A stretch of DNA of 10,817 bases. Origin: Stramentimicrobium sp964525625. Lineage in GTDB: Bacteria > Atribacterota > Phoenicimicrobiia > Phoenicimicrobiales > Stramentimicrobiaceae. Below, in pieces: positions 6,676 to 10,817 of this stretch (the stretch's first letter is position 1; each line of letters starts with the position of its first letter). The notes below the pieces were generated by a model. That model was not told the origin of the DNA. It did no database searches and saw only the letters and a list, made by a program, of their open reading frames with translations. A program made the position numbers and the translations under genes. Where the stretch lies: contig CAZGKY010000067.1 in NCBI GenBank assembly GCA_964525625.1, positions 1 to 10,817 on the forward strand, read 5' to 3'.

Positions 6676-7077
6676 TTAAACCCTTCGCTGTTTAGGCGGT
6701 CGGCAACCATTATGGGGAATAGGAGTAACATCTCTTATTGAATTTATTCTAAATCCAATAGCTTGCAAGGCACGTATAGCAGTCTCCCTACCCGAACCAG
6801 GTCCCTTTACATAAACGTCAACTTCTTTCATCCCCTGATCCATTGCTTTTTTTCCTGCTTCCTCGGCAGTCTTTTGCGCAGCAAAAGAAGTACTTTTTTT
6901 ACTTCCCTTATTGCCAATAGAACCAGCACTAGCCCAGGAAATCACATTACCTTCCAGATCTGAAATACTAACAATGGTATTATTAAAAGTGGATTTAATA
7001 TGTACAATCCCTTTTAAAACATTCTTTTTAATCTTTTTTCTACGAACCTTTTTGCTTTGTTTTTTTTGTTCAGCCAA
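6676..7077 (-). CDS. rpsK: 30S ribosomal protein S11
   Basis: S11 lies on the platform of the small subunit near the mRNA exit and binds 16S rRNA. The 133-residue product is of normal length. It shows KGIVHIKSTFNNTIVSISD (23-41), GSKKSTSFAAQKTAEEAG (58-75) and the signature region VKGPGSGRETAIRALQ then IRDVTPIPHNGCRPPK, with the basic end QRRV. No ATG is available near the N-terminus; the TTG at 7075-7077 reads MAEQKKQSKKVRRKK when translated as Met and has an AGGAG-type site about 9 nt upstream, so I accept TTG. It follows rpsM after 61 nt. Confidence 0.97.
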   Translation of the reverse strand: MAEQKKQSKKVRRKKIKKNVLKGIVHIKSTFNNTIVSISDLEGNVISWASAGSIGNKGSKKSTSFAAQKTAEEAGKKAMDQGMKEVDVYVKGPGSGRETAIRALQAIGFRINSIRDVTPIPHNGCRPPKQRRV

Positions 7078-7138
7078 TTTGGCCCTCTCCTTTCCTATTT
7101 TACAAGTTAATTAGTTACACATAATCTACCACCTGATA

Positions 7139-7513
7139 CTATTTTTTACTTCTTTTAACACCAACCGTCTTTCTAGGTCCTTTCCTGGTCCTGGCATTAG
7201 TTCTCGTTCTCTGTCCTCTTACCGGCAAACCTTTTTTATGTCTTAATCCACGATAAGACCCAATTTCCATCAACCTTTTTATATCTGTTGCCTGCTGACT
7301 GCGAAGCTCTCCTTCGACTTTAAAATTATTAGCAATAATATCTCTAATTTTTGCGATCTCATCATCTTTTAGATCTTTAACTTTGGTCTGGAAATTTATA
7401 CCAGCTTCCCTTAGTATTTTACGAGATAAAGTAAAACCTATACCATAAATATAAGTTAAAGCAGTCTCAATATTTTTGTTTTTCGGTAAATCGACTCCAC
7501 TAATTCTAGCCAT
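7139..7513 (-). CDS. rpsM: 30S ribosomal protein S13
   Basis: S13 sits in the head of the small subunit, forms bridges to the large subunit and touches P-site tRNA through its basic tail. The 124 residues match the family in length and pattern: MARISGVDLPKNKNIETALTYIYGIG at the start (with the YGIG turn near 23-26), SYRGLRHKKGLPVRGQRTRT (87-106) and the basic end GPRKTVGVKRSKK. The ATG at 7511-7513 follows the rpmJ stop by 21 nt, which hold a good AAGGAG site. The order rpmJ-rpsM-rpsK-rpsD-rpoA-rplQ is the standard alpha operon order. Confidence 0.98.
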   Translation of the reverse strand: MARISGVDLPKNKNIETALTYIYGIGFTLSRKILREAGINFQTKVKDLKDDEIAKIRDIIANNFKVEGELRSQQATDIKRLMEIGSYRGLRHKKGLPVRGQRTRTNARTRKGPRKTVGVKRSKK

Positions 7514-7534
7514 TAGGATTAGCTCCTTCCTAAA

Positions 7535-7651
7535 TTATTTTCCTTGTTTTTGTTTGTGTTTGGGATTGTTACATATCACCATTATTTTCCTATTTCTTCT
7601 AATTAGTTTACATTTTTCACAAATCTTTTTCACAGAAGCTCTAACTTTCAT
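7535..7651 (-). CDS. rpmJ: 50S ribosomal protein L36, zinc-binding form
   Basis: This 38-codon gene encodes L36, the smallest large-subunit protein, which binds 23S rRNA late in assembly. The translation starts MKVRASVKKICEKCKLIRRN and ends in KHKQKQGK. The zinc ligands Cys11, Cys14, Cys27 and His32 are all present, so it is the C+ form. It is one residue longer than the common 37. The ATG at 7649-7651 is preceded by a purine-rich GAGAGGAAAAAAA stretch. It sits between infA (191 nt away) and rpsM (21 nt away), the expected place. No doubt about identity. Confidence 0.98.
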   Translation of the reverse strand: MKVRASVKKICEKCKLIRRNRKIMVICNNPKHKQKQGK

Positions 7652-7690
7652 TTTTTTTCCTCTCTCTATTAGTGTATCCTTACTATTTAT

Positions 7691-7719
7691 ATAATAAGTA
7701 CAAAATTACATAAAATTAA
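7691..7719 (-). promoter_or_regulatory. Weak candidate promoter upstream of rpmJ
   Basis: TTAATT (7714-7719) and TATTAT (7691-7696, five of six matches to the -10 consensus) are 17 nt apart on the minus strand. A start near 7684 would give rpmJ a leader of about 33 nt. The -35 box is poor (three of six). An overlapping alternative, TTGTAA at 7733-7738 with TTTTAT, is no better. The position after an attenuator-like hairpin makes an internal promoter plausible, but AT-rich DNA gives many such matches. Confidence 0.22.
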
Positions 7720-7751
7720 CTTAATATTCTCTTTACAAGCAGGAGATAACC

Positions 7752-7825
7752 AAAAAAAGCATGCAATTTATTATGTTTCATAGTCATTGTTATTTGTTAT
7801 TTATTTATTTATTGTTAAATTGCGC
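7752..7825 (-). terminator. Terminator- or attenuator-like inverted repeat between infA and rpmJ
   Basis: On the minus strand GCAATTTA (7816-7823) pairs perfectly with TAAATTGC (7763-7770). The stem extends by an outer GC/GC pair after a 2-nt AT bulge and is followed at once by seven T (7752-7758). The loop is 45 nt, A-rich and includes a short ATTT-type tandem repeat (about 7798-7813). The U tract right after a G-C base favours an intrinsic terminator, but the long loop makes it weak. It lies 18 nt after the infA stop and could reduce readthrough from the secY block into the alpha operon. Confidence 0.42.
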
Positions 7826-7842
7826 ATTCTACCTTATTAACC

Positions 7843-8058
7843 CTATAGCCGGTAAACTATTCTTCCTCGACTTATATCATATGGAGAGATTTCAACCTTT
7901 ACTTTATCTCCCGGCAATATTCGAATAAAATTCATTCTAATTTTACCGGATATGTGAGCTAATACCTCGCAACCATTTTCTAATTCAACTTTAAAGGTAG
8001 CATTTGGCAAAGCTTGAATTACTCTTCCTTTCATTTCCACATACTTTTCCTTACCCAT
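7843..8058 (-). CDS. infA: Translation initiation factor IF-1
   Basis: IF-1 is a small OB-fold protein that occupies the A site of the 30S subunit during initiation. The 71 residues match the family over the whole length: KGRVIQALPNATFKVELENG (10-29), VLAHISGKIRMNFIRILPGD (32-51), then KVKVEISPYDISRGRIVYRL. Usual length is about 72. The ATG at 8056-8058 is preceded by AGGAGAAGGAT. The gene follows map after 46 nt; there is no KOW-domain protein gene between map and infA, unlike some Bacillota. A 191-nt gap follows before rpmJ. Confidence 0.98.
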   Translation of the reverse strand: MGKEKYVEMKGRVIQALPNATFKVELENGCEVLAHISGKIRMNFIRILPGDKVKVEISPYDISRGRIVYRL

Positions 8059-8104
8059 ATCCTTCTCCTAAATAGTAAAAAAGGAATTTTTCCGTTATGT
8101 AATA

Positions 8105-8875
8105 TCATTTATTAATTTCTAAACTTGTTAATATCTCATTCCCCTCATCATAAATGGCAATAGTATGTTCAAAGTGTGCTGATAGACTACCATCAACAGT
8201 CTTTACCGTCCACCCATCATTACTACAAATGGTCCTATAATCACCCTGATTTAGCATTGGTTCAATAGCTATTACCATCCCCTTTTCTAATTTCATACCG
8301 GTGTGGGGTTTTCCATAATTTGGAATTTGGGGATCTTCATGCACTTTCAATCCTACTCCATGTCCCACATATTCCCTTACCACAGAAAAACCCCTTTTTT
8401 CAGCAAGTGACTGAATAGCATTAGAAATATCTCCAATAAAATTCCCTTGACAAGCTTCTCTAATTCCTGCCAATAAACATTCCTTTGTTGTTTTAATTAG
8501 TTTGGCAGCCTCATCATCAATTTCGCCAACTCCAAAAGTAGCGGCAATATCACCAAAATAACCATTGAGATTGGTTCCAATATCAATACTTACAATATCT
8601 CCCTCTTTTAAAATTCTATCTCCAGGAATTCCATGAACAACCTCATCATTTATGGAAACACATATAGATGCTGGAAACTCATGTCCTTTTGGACCATAGC
8701 CTTTAAAAGATGGTATTGCACCACGTCTTTTTATAAATGACTCAGCCATTTGATCTAACTGTATTGTTTTCAAACCTGGCTTTATCCTTTCAGCAACATA
8801 TTGTAAAGTATAGGCTGTTAGCTGACAACTTTTCTTAATTTCTTGAATCTCTTTGTTAGTTTTTAGAATTACCAT
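8105..8875 (-). CDS. map: Methionine aminopeptidase, type I
   Basis: This cytosolic metallopeptidase removes the initiator methionine from new proteins with a small second residue. With the start used here (256 residues) all five metal ligands are seen: Asp98 (VSIDIG), Asp109 (FGDIAATF), His172 (GHGVGLKVH), Glu205 (AIEPML) and Glu236 (HFEHTI), with substrate-side His81 and His179. There is no N-terminal zinc finger, as expected for the short type Ia form. I chose the ATG at 8873-8875, which shares one base with the adk stop (TGATG), over the in-frame TTG one codon upstream. No strong ribosome binding site is visible, so translation probably depends on reinitiation after adk. Confidence 0.96.
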   Translation of the reverse strand: MVILKTNKEIQEIKKSCQLTAYTLQYVAERIKPGLKTIQLDQMAESFIKRRGAIPSFKGYGPKGHEFPASICVSINDEVVHGIPGDRILKEGDIVSIDIGTNLNGYFGDIAATFGVGEIDDEAAKLIKTTKECLLAGIREACQGNFIGDISNAIQSLAEKRGFSVVREYVGHGVGLKVHEDPQIPNYGKPHTGMKLEKGMVIAIEPMLNQGDYRTICSNDGWTVKTVDGSLSAHFEHTIAIYDEGNEILTSLEINK

Positions 8876-9540
8876 CAATTATTCTCAACAATACCTAATT
8901 CAGTTAATTTTTGCCATAAATCTATAAATCTTTCATCAACATCTTTATCTGCATTTATTTTGGTAAGAATATTTTTCTTCTTATAATAACTAACTAGGGG
9001 CAATGTTTCCTGATTATAAACCTTTAATCTTTTTTTAATAGTCTCTTCCTTATCATCATCTCTTTGAATCAATTTTCCACCACACTTTTTACATATATTA
9101 ATATTATCTGGTGGATCATAATTAAGATTATAGATGGTTCCACAATTGGTGCAGACTCTTCTTCCTGCTAAACGATTTAATATTGTACTATAAGAAGTTT
9201 CAAAATAAAAGACTTGATCAATATTCTTCCCTACTTTTTTAAATACTAAATCCAGTTCATGAGCTTGATTTATGGTTCTAGGAAATCCATCAAATATAAA
9301 ACCTTTTTCACAGTCAGTATCTTTAATTCTATTTTCCACTATTTTTATGACATACTCATCTGGAACTAATTTCCCTGAAACCACATAATTTTTTACTTTT
9401 TGCCCCAAAGCAGTCTCTCTCTCAATAACATCTCTTAATATATCACCAGTAGCAATAATAGGAATAGAAATTCGTTTATTAATTTCATTAGCTATAGTAC
9501 CTTTTCCAGCCCCAGGAGGGCCTAACAATATTATTATCAT
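8875..9540 (-). CDS. adk: Adenylate kinase, zinc-containing
   Basis: Adk interconverts ATP + AMP and 2 ADP in the cytosol, keeping the adenylate pool in balance. The 221 residues contain the P-loop GPPGAGKGT (7-15), the NMP-binding TGDILR (31-36) and FDGFPRT (83-89). The long LID domain has four cysteines (Cys130, Cys133, Cys150, Cys153), the zinc form typical of Gram-positive bacteria. Catalytic arginines are in LAGRRV and in RDDDKEETIKKRL (160-172). The ATG at 9538-9540 follows secY by 59 nt; only weak GAGG and AAGG stretches precede it. Its stop overlaps the start of map. The secY-adk-map order is standard. Confidence 0.98.
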   Translation of the reverse strand: MIIILLGPPGAGKGTIANEINKRISIPIIATGDILRDVIERETALGQKVKNYVVSGKLVPDEYVIKIVENRIKDTDCEKGFIFDGFPRTINQAHELDLVFKKVGKNIDQVFYFETSYSTILNRLAGRRVCTNCGTIYNLNYDPPDNINICKKCGGKLIQRDDDKEETIKKRLKVYNQETLPLVSYYKKKNILTKINADKDVDERFIDLWQKLTELGIVENN

Positions 9541-9599
9541 TTATAAACCTTAAACCTCAAATATTTGTTATGCATAAATAAACATTATAGCTGAACATA

Positions 9600-10817
9600 C
9601 TATTTTTTTATAAATCCTTCATAATGACGCATTAGCATATGAGATTCGATCTGCTGAATTGTTTCTAAAGCAACTCCCACCATAATAAGAACTGAAGTAC
9701 CACCAAAATAAATAGTAGTAATCCCTGTAACTTCAATTAAAATGTTAGGTAAAATAGCAATAATAGCCAAGAATATTGCTCCACTTAAGGTAATTCTGGT
9801 CATTATATTATCAATATACATGGCAGTTGCTTTTCCTGGTCTTCTTCCCGGAATAAAACCACCATATTTTTTCATATTATCGGCAAGATTTTGGGGATTA
9901 AAAGTTATTGCTGTATAGAAAAAAGTAAAAATTATTATTAGAATAGCATATAAGCTAAGATATAAAACTGTGCCTGGTGAAAGAGCTCTAGCTAAACTTT
10001 GCATAAGTGTAGATCCCTGAAAAAACTGTGCAAGAGTACCAGGAAATATTAAAATTGCCGAAGCAAAAATAATTGGAATTACTCCTGCTTGATTTACTCT
10101 TAAAGGAATATGGGTTCCTTGTCCTCCATATAACCTTCTACCGATTACACGTTTAGCATATTGTACTGGTATACGTCTTTGACCTTGCTGAATTGCAACT
10201 ACTCCAGCAATAACTAACACGACCACTATTAATAAACCAATAATGGAAATGATGCCAACCTCACCTACTCTAATTAAACCAAATGTTTGAATAAGCTCAG
10301 TGGGTATTCTTGCTACTATACCAGTAAAAATAATAATTGAAATACCATTACCAATACCATAATCACTTATTTGTTCACCCAACCACATCAAGAAACATGT
10401 ACCAGCGGTTAGACTAATAACTAATAATATTCTGAACATCATACCGGTTATCATTAACACCTGTAAACTTTCTAACCAGGCACTTATTCCTATAGCTTGA
10501 ATCATCCCTAATACAACTGTTCCATATCTGGTAATTCGGTTAAGTCTATTTCTTCCTTCTTCACCTTCTTTGGACCACTGTTCAAACAAAGGAACAACTG
10601 ATTGCAATAAAGACATAATAATAGATGCATTTATGTAAGGCATGATACCAAGAGCAAAAAGAGAAAACCTACTTAACGCTCCACCGGCAAAAAGATCAAA
10701 GAAACCCAGTATACCACCCTGAGCAAATAAGTTGGCTAAGGCTTGCTTTTCAATTCCTGTCATAGGTATATGACTTCCTAACCTTACTACTATTAACATA
10801 GCCAAAGTAAATAATAG
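9600..10817 (-). CDS. secY: Protein translocase subunit SecY (N-terminus cut by window edge)
   Basis: SecY is the channel of the Sec translocon in the inner membrane and works with SecE, SecG, SecA and the ribosome. The frame is open to the right edge: LLFTLAMLIVVRLGSHIP corresponds to the end of the first helix, so roughly 20 N-terminal residues are missing; the in-frame TTG at 10805 is not the start. The visible 405 residues carry FFDLFAGGALSRFSLFALGI, PYINASIIMSLL, the cytosolic loop RRIPVQYAKR, GTHIPLRVNQAGVIPIIFA and the C-terminal GFIPGRRPGKAT loop. Hydrophobic stretches fit the ten-helix topology. It ends with TAG at 9600-9602 and heads adk-map in the spc operon tail. Confidence 0.97.
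   Translation of the reverse strand, partial: LLFTLAMLIVVRLGSHIPMTGIEKQALANLFAQGGILGFFDLFAGGALSRFSLFALGIMPYINASIIMSLLQSVVPLFEQWSKEGEEGRNRLNRITRYGTVVLGMIQAIGISAWLESLQVLMITGMMFRILLVISLTAGTCFLMWLGEQISDYGIGNGISIIIFTGIVARIPTELIQTFGLIRVGEVGIISIIGLLIVVVLVIAGVVAIQQGQRRIPVQYAKRVIGRRLYGGQGTHIPLRVNQAGVIPIIFASAILIFPGTLAQFFQGSTLMQSLARALSPGTVLYLSLYAILIIIFTFFYTAITFNPQNLADNMKKYGGFIPGRRPGKATAMYIDNIMTRITLSGAIFLAIIAILPNILIEVTGITTIYFGGTSVLIMVGVALETIQQIESHMLMRHYEGFIKK

Noticed and set aside
9584..9589. Perfect TATAAT on the minus strand between secY and adk
   Set aside because: No acceptable -35 box lies 16-18 nt upstream and there is no TG extension, so a promoter for adk is not supported beyond chance in AT-rich DNA.
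10803..10805. TTG at 10805 as the start of secY
   Set aside because: The frame stays open upstream to the window edge and the upstream residues LLFT fit the conserved first helix, so this TTG codes for an internal leucine.
1..10817. A new multigene system, mobile element, CRISPR array or tRNA/rRNA gene
   Set aside because: Every gene belongs to a familiar core family in a familiar order. No transposase, integrase, direct-repeat array or tRNA-like fold was seen on either strand.

Overview
The window is one stretch of core housekeeping genes, all read on the minus strand. Gene order along transcription (right to left) is secY, adk, map, infA, rpmJ, rpsM, rpsK, rpsD, rpoA, rplQ | ecfA1, ecfA2, ecfT, truA | rplM, rpsI. 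Both ends are cut: secY lacks its N-terminus at the right edge and only the first 45 codons of rpsI are present at the left edge. DNA is strongly A+T-rich, with AT-rich spacers and lysine/isoleucine/asparagine-rich proteins. The block rplQ-ecfA1-ecfA2-ecfT-truA-rplM-rpsI is the classic low-GC Gram-positive (Bacillota) order. rpsD sits between rpsK and rpoA, which is not the case in Bacillus. That points to a clostridial, halanaerobial or deeper lineage such as Atribacterota; the exact taxon is inference and cannot be fixed from this window.

Right part (4546-10817): the tail of the spc operon runs into the alpha operon. SecY is the protein-export channel, Adk is adenylate kinase, Map removes the initiator methionine, IF-1 is an initiation factor, and L36, S13, S11, S4 and L17 are ribosomal proteins flanking the RNA polymerase alpha subunit. 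The 38-codon rpmJ gene (7535-7651) is easily missed. A 191-nt gap between infA and rpmJ holds a terminator- or attenuator-like inverted repeat and perhaps a promoter. A hairpin with a U tract after rplQ (about 4463-4522) closes this block.

Middle part (1093-4374): a universal (group II) ECF vitamin-transporter energising module (two ATPases plus EcfT) followed by the tRNA pseudouridine synthase TruA. No substrate-binding S component is present, so the module probably serves S components encoded elsewhere. A candidate promoter, a 12-nt palindrome and an 8-bp inverted repeat lie directly before ecfA1, which has no visible Shine-Dalgarno site. EcfA1 has glutamine where the ABC switch (H-loop) histidine is expected.

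Left part (1-1092): a 508-nt gap without a gene contains a near-consensus promoter (TTGACA, 17 nt, TAAAAT) that gives rplM-rpsI a leader of about 245 nt. Three core genes (rpsI, rpsK, rpoA) start with TTG. I found no mobile element, CRISPR, tRNA/rRNA or new multigene system; what is worth a second look is regulatory structure and the EcfA1 substitution.
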